Positions 1-6,251 of a DNA stretch of 6,296 bases are shown here, in pieces. The DNA lies in contig NYUU01000052.1 in assembly GCA_002684175.1 (NCBI GenBank), forward strand, positions 14,046 through 20,341, read 5' to 3'. The translations under genes were made by a program, and so were the position numbers. Numbering within the stretch: position 1 is the stretch's first letter; each line of letters opens with the position of its first letter. The notes under the pieces were generated by a model. That model did not search any database. It was not told the DNA's origin and saw only the letters and a list, made by a program, of their open reading frames with translations. The stretch comes from Synechococcus sp. CPC35. GTDB lineage: Bacteria; Cyanobacteriota; Cyanobacteriia; PCC-6307; Cyanobiaceae.

Positions 1-27
1 AATCGACTCCTGTACGGTGACCCCTGA
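1..27 (+). CDS. Possible C-terminal tail of an upstream gene
   Basis: The first reading frame is open from the window edge and ends in TGA at 25-27, reading NRLLYGDP-stop. If real, this is the end of a gene that stops 14 bases before the methyltransferase start, which would make it part of the same operon. Nine codons are far too few to recognise a family. Another frame is also open across the edge, and a divergent gene starting on the minus strand near 43 or 49 cannot be excluded. Only the upstream sequence can settle this. Confidence 0.25.
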   Translation, partial: NRLLYGDP

Positions 28-41
28 CGCTGACGAGGTTC

Positions 42-1082
42 ATGGCCATTGCCATGACCACTGGTTACAGCGCGCAGACCGAAGGCGCACTCCTCTGCAT
101 CGATGCCGCTTCGGACTGGGCCTTGACTTGTGTTGATCAACTGGCTGCCTCTGACAGTCACGTTCTTATCGATTACGGAGCCGCCGATGGAGGCACTGCC
201 GTCGGTCTCTGGAGCAAGGTCCTGGATCGACTGCATGCAAACCAGCCGCAGGCCCATCTGACGTTGATTGGCAACGACCTTCCAAGCAACGACAATGTGG
301 CCCTGGCGGAGAACCTGGCGCAGCAGATCCCCCGGAAAGCAAAGCCAACTGTGCTTGTCAGCGCACGCAGCTTCTATGAACCCTCCGTTGCCCCAGGCAC
401 GGTGAGCTTCGGTTTTTCGGCAACAGCCATGCACTGGCTGAGCCAATCGCCGGGCCCCCTGAACAGCCATACCCATGTTCTGGCTTCAGGGGATGCGGAT
501 GCTCTGGAGCGGTTCACCACCCAGGCAATGAAGGACTGGAATTACATCCTTGAGCTGCGGAGCCGGGAACTGAAGGTGGGGGGGCGCCTGCTGACGGTGA
601 ACCTTTCACGGGACAACGATGGGCTCTATCTGGGCCACAACGGTGGCAAGACCCGCAATGTGCATGACCAGCTGCATCAGATCTGGCGGCGGCTGGCCGA
701 TGAAGGGGTCATCAGCGAGGAGCAGTACCAGCAGGGAACGGTTCTGAACTTCTACAAATCACCGGAGGAATTCATGGCGCCGCTGAAGGACGACACTTCA
801 GCTGCCTATCGCAACGGCCTTCGCCTGGTGGACGAGCGGACGGTTTACGTGACCTGCCCTTACCGCAGGCGCTGGAACGAAAACGGCGACACCGCAGCCT
901 TCGCTGATGGCCTGATGGCGACAATCCGCAGCTGGAGCCGCCACAGCTTCGTCAGTGCTGCGGGGGAGGCCGCGGCGGATCGGGTGTACGACGAGCTGAG
1001 GCAGCGCATCGCGGACGCCCCCAGCGAGTGGAGCCTCGACTACGTCGAGCATCACCAGATGATGGAGAAAGTCGCCTCATGA
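42..1082 (+). CDS. SABATH-family SAM-dependent methyltransferase
   Basis: This is a 346-residue soluble methyltransferase of the SABATH family (salicylate / benzoate / theobromine methyltransferase type, Pfam Methyltransf_7). These enzymes move a methyl group from S-adenosylmethionine to the carboxylate or ring nitrogen of small, often aromatic, acids. Visible family marks are the N-terminal GYS segment (residues 8-10), SAM motif I IDYGAADGG (43-51), the acidic-loop motif NDLPSNDN (78-85), SFY (110-112), the segment FSATAMHWLSQSP (125-137), and the helix leading into ELKVGGRLL (176-184). Trp132 matches the conserved substrate-pocket Trp. The position equal to Gln25 of plant salicylate methyltransferase, which holds the substrate carboxylate, appears to be Ala16, so simple carboxyl methylation is doubtful. 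ATG at 42 is preceded by GAGG at 35-38, which is rather close; ATG at 54 is the other choice. It is the first visible operon gene, and its stop overlaps the next start. The substrate is unknown; picolinate N-methylation is my hypothesis. Confidence 0.85.
   Translation: MAIAMTTGYSAQTEGALLCIDAASDWALTCVDQLAASDSHVLIDYGAADGGTAVGLWSKVLDRLHANQPQAHLTLIGNDLPSNDNVALAENLAQQIPRKAKPTVLVSARSFYEPSVAPGTVSFGFSATAMHWLSQSPGPLNSHTHVLASGDADALERFTTQAMKDWNYILELRSRELKVGGRLLTVNLSRDNDGLYLGHNGGKTRNVHDQLHQIWRRLADEGVISEEQYQQGTVLNFYKSPEEFMAPLKDDTSAAYRNGLRLVDERTVYVTCPYRRRWNENGDTAAFADGLMATIRSWSRHSFVSAAGEAAADRVYDELRQRIADAPSEWSLDYVEHHQMMEKVAS
1064..1068 (+). promoter_or_regulatory. Ribosome binding site for the amino acid dehydrogenase gene
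   Basis: GGAGA lies 10 bases before the ATG at 1079. It supports that start over an in-frame GTG at 1028, which would add 17 residues lying entirely inside the methyltransferase gene. The ATG at 1079 shares the ATGA overlap with the methyltransferase stop, as expected for coupled translation. Confidence 0.6.
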
Positions 1083-2134
1083 CAACGAAGACCAAGCCCG
1101 CTCCGAATGTTTCGGTGCTGGCGGAACACATCTCCGATCACCTTTCGGTGTTCGTGGTGGCGGAGGACACGGATGCGCAACGACCTGCGAACGGAGGCCT
1201 GCGACTCCTGAATTACCCGAGTGATGAGGCCTGCATCGCTGATGGTGAAAGGCTGGCGGGACTGATGACCCACAAGCACGACCTGTACGGCACCGGTTTC
1301 GCTGGAGGCAAGATCGTGGCAAGAGCCACGGAACCAACCGCGGTGAAGGATGAACTGATCAGCGTCACGGCTGATCTGCTGCAGTCCCTCGGTGGGGCGA
1401 TGATCACCGGCTGCGACCTCAACACCAGCCTTGAGGACATGGAGCGCCTGACGGCACTGACTCCCCATGTCCTTGCTGCGGTGGGCAGTCCGGTGGACGC
1501 CAGTGCAGCAACAGCGCACGGAACACTGGGTGCTCTCGAAGCTGTTCTGGAAGCAGATCTCAGTGATGCGTCCCCAGGCCGGGCCCTGGTGCACGGCTGC
1601 GGCGCAGTGGGAGGAACCGTCGCCCGCACCCTGGTGAACCACGGCTGGACCGTGTTCACCGTTGATCTGAGTCGTGACCGTGCAGCCATCCCCGGCGCGA
1701 CCCCCCTTCCCGGCAGCTGTCCTTGGTGGGAACTGAAACTCGACCTGTTGCTGCCCTGCTCGATCTCTGGTCTGATCAATGCGGAGATGGCCGAAGCCCT
1801 TCAAACCAGTGCCGTTGTCCCGGCAGCCAATGCTCCGTTCCAGACACCCCAGTTGGCCGATGGTCTGCGCCGCCGCGGAATACGTGTCCTGCCGGATCCG
1901 TTGGTGAATGCCGGCGCCGTGATCGCCGACTCCATCGAGCGTTTCTCACCTGAGGCCTGGAGGGATGCCGGTGCGGAGGACGTCTATGCCTTTGTCCGTC
2001 GTGAAGTGCGTCAGCGGGCCATCAACTATCTGAGTCAGCGGGAGCAGGGACTGTCGGTTGGAGCCGCTCTTGTCGAAGTGGCAGCGGAACCATCGCGGGA
2101 TCCCATCGGCCTCAGCTTCGGAGACAGCGAATGA
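1079..2134 (+). CDS. Leucine-dehydrogenase-like amino acid dehydrogenase (ELFV family)
   Basis: This is a 351-residue cytoplasmic NAD(P)-dependent amino acid dehydrogenase of the Glu/Leu/Phe/Val family, which interconverts an L-amino acid with its 2-oxo acid and ammonia. The N-terminal catalytic domain has MTHK (63-66), with Lys66 as the carboxylate-binding lysine, and GFAGGK (73-78), with Lys78 as the catalytic lysine. Asp113 in GCDLNTSLEDM is the catalytic aspartate. The Rossmann domain has GCGAVG (173-178) and an acidic strand end at Asp196, which favours NAD. PAANAPF (248-254) and the NAG at 277-279 match the conserved NAANN and INAGG segments. The length is close to leucine dehydrogenase (about 360), but the pocket loop between the lysines (HDLYGTGF) differs from the usual NAAAGLNLGG type, so the substrate may not be leucine. 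Candidates are lysine, giving piperideine-2-carboxylate, or an aromatic amino acid as with cyanobacterial ScyB. Both ends overlap neighbouring genes through ATGA. Confidence 0.85.
   Translation: MTTKTKPAPNVSVLAEHISDHLSVFVVAEDTDAQRPANGGLRLLNYPSDEACIADGERLAGLMTHKHDLYGTGFAGGKIVARATEPTAVKDELISVTADLLQSLGGAMITGCDLNTSLEDMERLTALTPHVLAAVGSPVDASAATAHGTLGALEAVLEADLSDASPGRALVHGCGAVGGTVARTLVNHGWTVFTVDLSRDRAAIPGATPLPGSCPWWELKLDLLLPCSISGLINAEMAEALQTSAVVPAANAPFQTPQLADGLRRRGIRVLPDPLVNAGAVIADSIERFSPEAWRDAGAEDVYAFVRREVRQRAINYLSQREQGLSVGAALVEVAAEPSRDPIGLSFGDSE
2120..2124 (+). promoter_or_regulatory. Ribosome binding site for the FAD oxidase gene
   Basis: GGAGA sits 6 bases before the ATG at 2131, inside the last codons of the dehydrogenase gene. 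With the ATGA overlap at 2131-2134 it supports this start and coupled translation of the two genes. Confidence 0.6.
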
Positions 2135-3321
2135 GCCCATCCCTTTCCCCGCCTGATCAGGCTGCTGTCGTCATTGTCGGAGGAGGCATGGCAGGCCTGA
2201 GCTGTGCGGCCTCCCTGGCCAGGCATGGCATCAGCGACGTGGTGCTGCTGGAGGCCAGAACCCTCGCCAATGCAAGGGCAAGCAGCTTCGGCGAAACCCG
2301 GATGTTCCGGGAGATGTACTCAGACCCGGTGCTGTGCCGACTGGCTCAGGAGGCCAACCGGCTCTGGCGGGAGGAAGAGAATCACGCCGGCGAGCAGCTG
2401 CGGGATACCCACGGGCTGCTCTTCTACGGCGAAAGCTGGGATGAGGAGACCATTGAAGGATCTATCCCAGGCGCTCGCAGGGTGATGGATGAACAGAACA
2501 TTCCTTATGAAGCGCTGAGCTCCGAGCAGATCGCCGCCCGCTTCCCGCTCAAGCCGAAGCCGGAGTTCACCGGCCTGTTCGAACCCACAGCCGGTGCGGT
2601 TCGCAGCGACAGGGTGATCGCCCACTGGACCCGAACCGCCCGCAATGCCGGCCAGATGCTGATCGAGCACTGCGCCGTTGCCGGAATCGATTCAGACGGA
2701 GGCGGGGTGACCCTTGAAAACGGGCATCACATCAGCGCCGGGCAAGTGGTGGTGACCAGCGGCATCTGGAGCCAGCTGCTGCTGGCCCCTCTCGGACTGG
2801 CTCCGAAACTGGAGGTATGGCCGATGCTCTGGGCTCACTACACCGTTGATCCCTCCTTGCAGGAGCGTTATCCGCAGTGGTTCTGTTTTCAACAGGAACG
2901 CGGGGATGACGGAGGCCTTTATTACGGTTTTCCTGTGCTCAGCCACAGCGAAGACGGCCGGCCTCGCATCAAGGCAGGAATCGACTGGGCCCCCAAGCAG
3001 CTGCGGGTCGCCGACCCCAATGCCATGGACACCGAACCCCCGGTGCGACTGGTGGAGTTGCTGGATCATTTCCTGTTCAACTCGGTTGAGGGCGTGCAGG
3101 AGCGGGTGGAAACGGTGATGAGCCCTTATTCGATGACCAGCGATGTGAACTTCGTGCTGGATCGTCTCAATTCCAAACTCAGCCTGTTCGCCGGAGGCTC
3201 GGGTCAGGCCTTCAAGTTCGCGCCGCTGATCGGGGATTCCCTGGCCAGGCTGGCTCGCAATGAGTCCACCGCGGTTGATCTCTCCTGCTGGAGCCATCAA
3301 CGCGAAGCCGTTCGCTTCTGA
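2131..3321 (+). CDS. FAD-dependent amine oxidase (sarcosine oxidase / NikD family)
   Basis: This 396-residue flavoprotein belongs to the monomeric sarcosine oxidase (MSOX) family, which also holds N-methyltryptophan oxidase, pipecolate oxidase and NikD. Members oxidise secondary or cyclic amino acids with O2, releasing H2O2. The FAD-binding dinucleotide fold is at the N-terminus: GGGMAG (17-22) with Glu41 ending the second strand. SSFGETRMFREMY (51-63) carries the carboxylate-contacting Arg57, equal to MSOX Arg49. IKAGID (280-285) gives Lys281, equal to the oxygen-activating Lys265 of MSOX, while MSOX His269 is Asp285 here. GGSGQAFKF (355-363) gives Lys362, equal to MSOX Lys348. The cysteine that binds FAD covalently in MSOX (Cys315) aligns with Ser331 in SPYSMTSDVNFVLD, so flavin is probably held non-covalently. 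The length is typical (about 390). Product hypothesis: NikD-like oxidation of piperideine-2-carboxylate to picolinate. Demethylation of an N-methyl amino acid is the alternative. Confidence 0.85.
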   Translation: MSPSLSPPDQAAVVIVGGGMAGLSCAASLARHGISDVVLLEARTLANARASSFGETRMFREMYSDPVLCRLAQEANRLWREEENHAGEQLRDTHGLLFYGESWDEETIEGSIPGARRVMDEQNIPYEALSSEQIAARFPLKPKPEFTGLFEPTAGAVRSDRVIAHWTRTARNAGQMLIEHCAVAGIDSDGGGVTLENGHHISAGQVVVTSGIWSQLLLAPLGLAPKLEVWPMLWAHYTVDPSLQERYPQWFCFQQERGDDGGLYYGFPVLSHSEDGRPRIKAGIDWAPKQLRVADPNAMDTEPPVRLVELLDHFLFNSVEGVQERVETVMSPYSMTSDVNFVLDRLNSKLSLFAGGSGQAFKFAPLIGDSLARLARNESTAVDLSCWSHQREAVRF

Positions 3322-3325
3322 ACGA

Positions 3326-4891
3326 ATGTCTGAATCACCAACCAGCAACCGCCCATGGTGGAGCCAGCCACCGCTCTGGGTCGGCGCCGTTCCACTGTTG
3401 ATCTTTCTTCTGGTGTCCGCTGTCGACCTGGCACTTGCCAAGCAGTTCACGGAAGAAGGGAAGGCTGTGGTCAGCAATGCCCTCGGAGGCGTCTGGCAGT
3501 GGATGGTCGTGCTGATCTTCCTGGTCGCGATCGCGTTGGCGATCAGTCCGGTGGGTCGGGTGCGGCTTGGAGGAGTGGATGCGAAACCGAGCCTGAAGTT
3601 CTTCGACTGGTGCGCGGTTCTGATCTGCACACTGCTCGCCGGTGGCGGCGTGTTCTGGTCCGCGGCTGAACCGCTGTTTCATTACCTCACCCCATCGCCT
3701 CTTTTCCAGGCAGCAGGGGTTGAGGGGAAGACAGCTGCGGCCGTGGATCCAGCCCTGGCCGTGAGTTTTCTGCACTGGGGATTTCTCGCCTGGGCCCTTG
3801 TCGCTACGACAACCACCATCACGTTCTCGATCCTGGAACGGCGTGGCGAGCCTCTACGCCCCCGCACCCTTTTGGTGACTGTGCTGCCAAGGGGTTGGGT
3901 GGATGGACCCATCGGTGATCTCGCTGATGGGCTCTCGGTGGTCGCAGCCATTGCCGGCACCGTGGGACCACTGGGGTTCCTCTCCCTTCAGCTCAGCGAT
4001 GCTGCGGGCCAGCTGCCATGGCTCACCAACAGTGCTGGTCTGCAATCGCTCGTGGTGGTCCTACTGACTGCTGTCTTTGCCACGTCCACCGTCAGCGGCA
4101 TTCAGAAAGGCATCAAATGGCTGTCGGAACTCAACGTGTGGCTCACCATCGCCCTGGCGGCTGGGCTGCTGCTGCTGGGTCCAGGACTTTGGCTGATCCA
4201 GCACTTCTTCAGCGGCCTGCTGAGCAATCTGGTTCATCTCCCCCAGATGGCCCTCCTTCCTCGCAATGCCACGACAGGCGAATGGCTCAACTGGTGGACA
4301 ATCTTTTTCTGGGGCTGGTTTCTTGGCTACGCGCCACTGATGGGCCTGTTCACCGCTGGAGTGAGCCGTGGTCGCAGTATCCGGGAATTGGTGCTTGCGG
4401 TGGCCATTCTCTGCCCACTGGTCACCAACCTCTGGTTCACACTTGTTGGGGGAACAGGGATGTACCTGGACCTGAATGGTGCGGACATCACCAGTGCACT
4501 TAAGAGTGACGGGATGAATGCCGCAGCATCCACATTGCTGACGATCCTTAATCAACTGCCCCTGTCTGGACTTTTAATTCCAATTGGCCTTTTGCTGGTG
4601 GTGCTGTTCATGTGCACCAGCGCCGACTCGATGAGCTACGCCGCAGCCATGGTTGTCAGCAGCCGGAACGAACCCCCTGCACCACTCCGCCTCTTCTGGG
4701 CCTTGATGATCGGCAGCCTCACTCTGGTGCTACTCCGTGTCGGCACCAGCCTGAGCGATCCCACATCCATCAACGCTCTTCAGGCTTTCATTGTGATCGC
4801 TGCCGTTCCTGTCACCCCGCTAGTGCTTCTGACGCTGTGGAGTGCTCCCCGACTCGCCTGGAAGGAGTTCAGGCGCGAGGGCATTGGCTGA
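3326..4891 (+). CDS. BCCT-family betaine/choline/carnitine-type transporter
   Basis: This 521-residue inner-membrane carrier with about 12 hydrophobic segments belongs to the BCCT family (BetP, BetT, CaiT), which moves quaternary ammonium compounds, often with Na+. Marks are SPVGRVRLGG (74-83), the third-helix region LAGGGVFWSAAEPLFHY (104-120), the fourth-helix HWGFLAW (150-156), the eighth-helix WTIFFWGWFLGYAPLMGLF (324-342) followed by SRGRSIREL (347-355), and CTSADSMS (430-437). The termini are short, without the long osmosensing C-terminal extension of BetP. Compared with BetP, Trp151, Trp156, Trp329 and Trp331 are kept, but Trp374 aligns with Phe332, Trp377 with Tyr335 and Tyr197 with Val159, suggesting an unusual ligand. 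The ATG at 3326 is 4 bases past the oxidase stop; its upstream sequence is a weak ribosome site. An in-frame ATG at 3260 would add 22 atypical residues inside the oxidase gene and is less likely. It probably moves, or recaptures, the betaine made by the genes before it. Confidence 0.9.
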   Translation: MSESPTSNRPWWSQPPLWVGAVPLLIFLLVSAVDLALAKQFTEEGKAVVSNALGGVWQWMVVLIFLVAIALAISPVGRVRLGGVDAKPSLKFFDWCAVLICTLLAGGGVFWSAAEPLFHYLTPSPLFQAAGVEGKTAAAVDPALAVSFLHWGFLAWALVATTTTITFSILERRGEPLRPRTLLVTVLPRGWVDGPIGDLADGLSVVAAIAGTVGPLGFLSLQLSDAAGQLPWLTNSAGLQSLVVVLLTAVFATSTVSGIQKGIKWLSELNVWLTIALAAGLLLLGPGLWLIQHFFSGLLSNLVHLPQMALLPRNATTGEWLNWWTIFFWGWFLGYAPLMGLFTAGVSRGRSIRELVLAVAILCPLVTNLWFTLVGGTGMYLDLNGADITSALKSDGMNAAASTLLTILNQLPLSGLLIPIGLLLVVLFMCTSADSMSYAAAMVVSSRNEPPAPLRLFWALMIGSLTLVLLRVGTSLSDPTSINALQAFIVIAAVPVTPLVLLTLWSAPRLAWKEFRREGIG

Positions 4892-4897
4892 ACCCGA

Positions 4898-5965
4898 TCA
4901 ACCACAGACAGCAGCGTCGTACAACTTGAAAAACCTCCTGCGCCGGCGCAGGGGGAAACCCAGACGCCGCAAGGCCAGCACCATCAACTGACGCATCTCC
5001 TGGCGTTCCGAATCTGAACCTGGCCCGAGGTAGACCCTCTGGGCCGCAGGACGTTCAGGAAACAATTGCTTCCAGGACACACCCCAATGACGCTGTGCGA
5101 ACAGCTCATTTGAATCGGCATAGAACGTGTTGAGTCGATTCAGGAGCGATTGATCAAAACCATTGAAGGTTTCCCGATCCCAGCTCCGTTCAATGGCGAT
5201 GTCGCGAATCACCTTGCCAACCCCTCTCAGAGCGGCTGGGTCCACACCACACTTCACCACCAGTTCACGGCAAAGGCTGGACATCCAGATCCCCCGCGTC
5301 CCGGGTTGAATGTTGTCTTTGGTGGGGCGCCCCTCTTGCCAGCCATCTGGACCATCAGGTTGATCCAGATCCAGAGCAGACACGAGGGCCAGAAATGGGT
5401 CCGGAGTCGTCACCTGCCTGGACAGGGGCAGGAACAGCCTTGTGAGACCAGGAGTTTGTTCAAGTCTTTGAAATTTGGAGACGTAGTCGATATCCCATCC
5501 CTTCGAATCCCGCATGATGCTTTCGCAGTATTGAGGAAAAGTCGGGGTCACCCGGAAACGGCGCACGCGATGGCAGTAAATCGAATTAATCCAGGAGTGC
5601 TGCTCCCGGATGACATAACTGACCCCAAGGCTGAAGCCATATCGTCCACATAGGGTCTGAAGTTTCTCCAGAACATCAGATTTCAGAAGCTGCGTATCCA
5701 GTGATGAACTGCTCAGCAGAATCCGATGGACACCCTGTGGCAAACAAGACAGCTGTTGTTCAAGCACCTGATGGTCACCCAGGCGAACAGCCTTGGCCAG
5801 ATGGTTATGTTCTCCATCAAGAAGTACACCCTGTGCTGCCAGAGGATCACGGTTCTGCCGCAGTCGCTCTTTGATGTAGCTGCTCGCCGCTTTGTGAGGT
5901 CCGGCATGAATCCAGAACATCCGCTGATCACGCCGGATGGACGGAAGGAGCAAATCCAATGCCAT
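4898..5965 (-). CDS. Sulfotransferase-like protein
   Basis: This 355-residue protein appears to be a P-loop sulfotransferase-like enzyme, the class that moves sulfate from PAPS to sugars or other hydroxyl groups. The N-terminal segment FWIHAGPHKAASSYIKERL (17-35) resembles the 5'-phosphosulfate loop, with Lys25 as the catalytic lysine. YVIREQHSWINSIYCHR (117-133) resembles the 3'-phosphate site, with Arg120 and Ser128. YADSNELFAQRHWG (282-295) resembles the C-terminal S/N-N-x-x-x-A/F-x-x-x-F/W-G element seen in glycan sulfotransferases. The C-terminus is Arg-rich (336-344). No signal peptide or membrane segment is evident. A later ATG at 5920 (residue 16) begins right at the P-loop and is a serious rival start; neither start has a clear ribosome site. 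It converges on the transporter gene with 6 bases between the stops, so it is a separate unit. Its acceptor is unknown; surface polysaccharide is a guess. Confidence 0.7.
   Translation of the reverse strand: MALDLLLPSIRRDQRMFWIHAGPHKAASSYIKERLRQNRDPLAAQGVLLDGEHNHLAKAVRLGDHQVLEQQLSCLPQGVHRILLSSSSLDTQLLKSDVLEKLQTLCGRYGFSLGVSYVIREQHSWINSIYCHRVRRFRVTPTFPQYCESIMRDSKGWDIDYVSKFQRLEQTPGLTRLFLPLSRQVTTPDPFLALVSALDLDQPDGPDGWQEGRPTKDNIQPGTRGIWMSSLCRELVVKCGVDPAALRGVGKVIRDIAIERSWDRETFNGFDQSLLNRLNTFYADSNELFAQRHWGVSWKQLFPERPAAQRVYLGPGSDSERQEMRQLMVLALRRLGFPLRRRRRFFKLYDAAVCG
4934..4955. repeat. GC-rich palindrome at the convergent gene ends
   Basis: CCTGCGCCGGCGCAGG at 4937-4952 is a perfect 16-base palindrome, extended by two C-G pairs past a wobble (4934-4955). 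It lies 43 bases past the transporter stop, inside the last 20 codons of the sulfotransferase-like gene. On the minus strand the stem is followed closely by five T residues, like an intrinsic terminator, but that would stop transcription before the gene's own stop codon. On the plus strand there is no T run. It may slow or end readthrough between the convergent units, or may simply reflect Arg codon use. Confidence 0.4.
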
Positions 5966-6251
5966 CAGCGCAGGCGAATGAGTAAATAAAATAAGTGATT
6001 AATAGTCACAGGGTCAATTCAAGGCCAAAATATCGGTAATTGATTCGAATATGTCGGCTTCGCAATGCACTCACGCATTTGCATGTAAGTCATCATGGCA
6101 ACACGTAATTTGCGCAATTGCGCTATTCTTATGGACAGCCAATTATCTCTTTCTATGTCAATAAGTCGACTTCGAATATAGTGATATTCTCAACTTTCGG
6201 TAGCCTGATGCTTATCAGCTTCTTTTGCTGCCTAGTAATGGTTTTCATGGC
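5966..6251. other. AT-rich intergenic region with small inverted repeats
   Basis: This stretch is much richer in A and T than the genes around it and holds no convincing gene. It contains a perfect 12-base palindrome GCGCAATTGCGC (6112-6123), hairpins with stems at 6064-6068/6075-6079 (AATGC), 6174-6179/6184-6189 (GAATAT) and 6205-6209/6214-6218 (CTGAT), and a 9-base direct repeat TTCGAATAT at 6044-6052 and 6171-6179. It separates divergent genes if the gene at 6252 is real, so it probably holds both promoters. No tRNA or structured RNA is recognised. Confidence 0.6.
5988..6017 (-). promoter_or_regulatory. Candidate sigma-70 promoter for the sulfotransferase-like gene
   Basis: On the minus strand, TTGACC (6017-6012) is a good -35 box and TATTTT (5993-5988) is a fair -10 box, with an 18-base spacer. 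Transcription would start near 5981, leaving a leader of about 15 bases to the ATG at 5965, or about 60 bases to the ATG at 5920. This was found by eye in AT-rich DNA, where chance matches are common. Confidence 0.3.

Noticed and set aside
1..49. Divergent minus-strand gene starting at 43 or 49
   Set aside because: Only about 15 codons are visible, with no recognisable sequence, and it would overlap the methyltransferase start; a same-strand upstream gene end is at least as likely.
1052..1804. Long minus-strand open frame of 250 codons opposite the dehydrogenase gene
   Set aside because: It resembles no known family and lies wholly opposite a gene with clear catalytic motifs; long antisense frames are common in GC-rich coding DNA.
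3260..3325. Upstream extension of the transporter from ATG at 3260
   Set aside because: It would overlap the oxidase C-terminus by 62 bases, including the conserved end of that protein, and add residues unlike a BCCT N-terminus; ATG at 3326 is the natural operon start.
2692..3630. Minus-strand open frame of 312 codons opposite the oxidase and transporter
   Set aside because: It spans the junction of two well-supported genes on the other strand, with low-complexity content and no domain signal.
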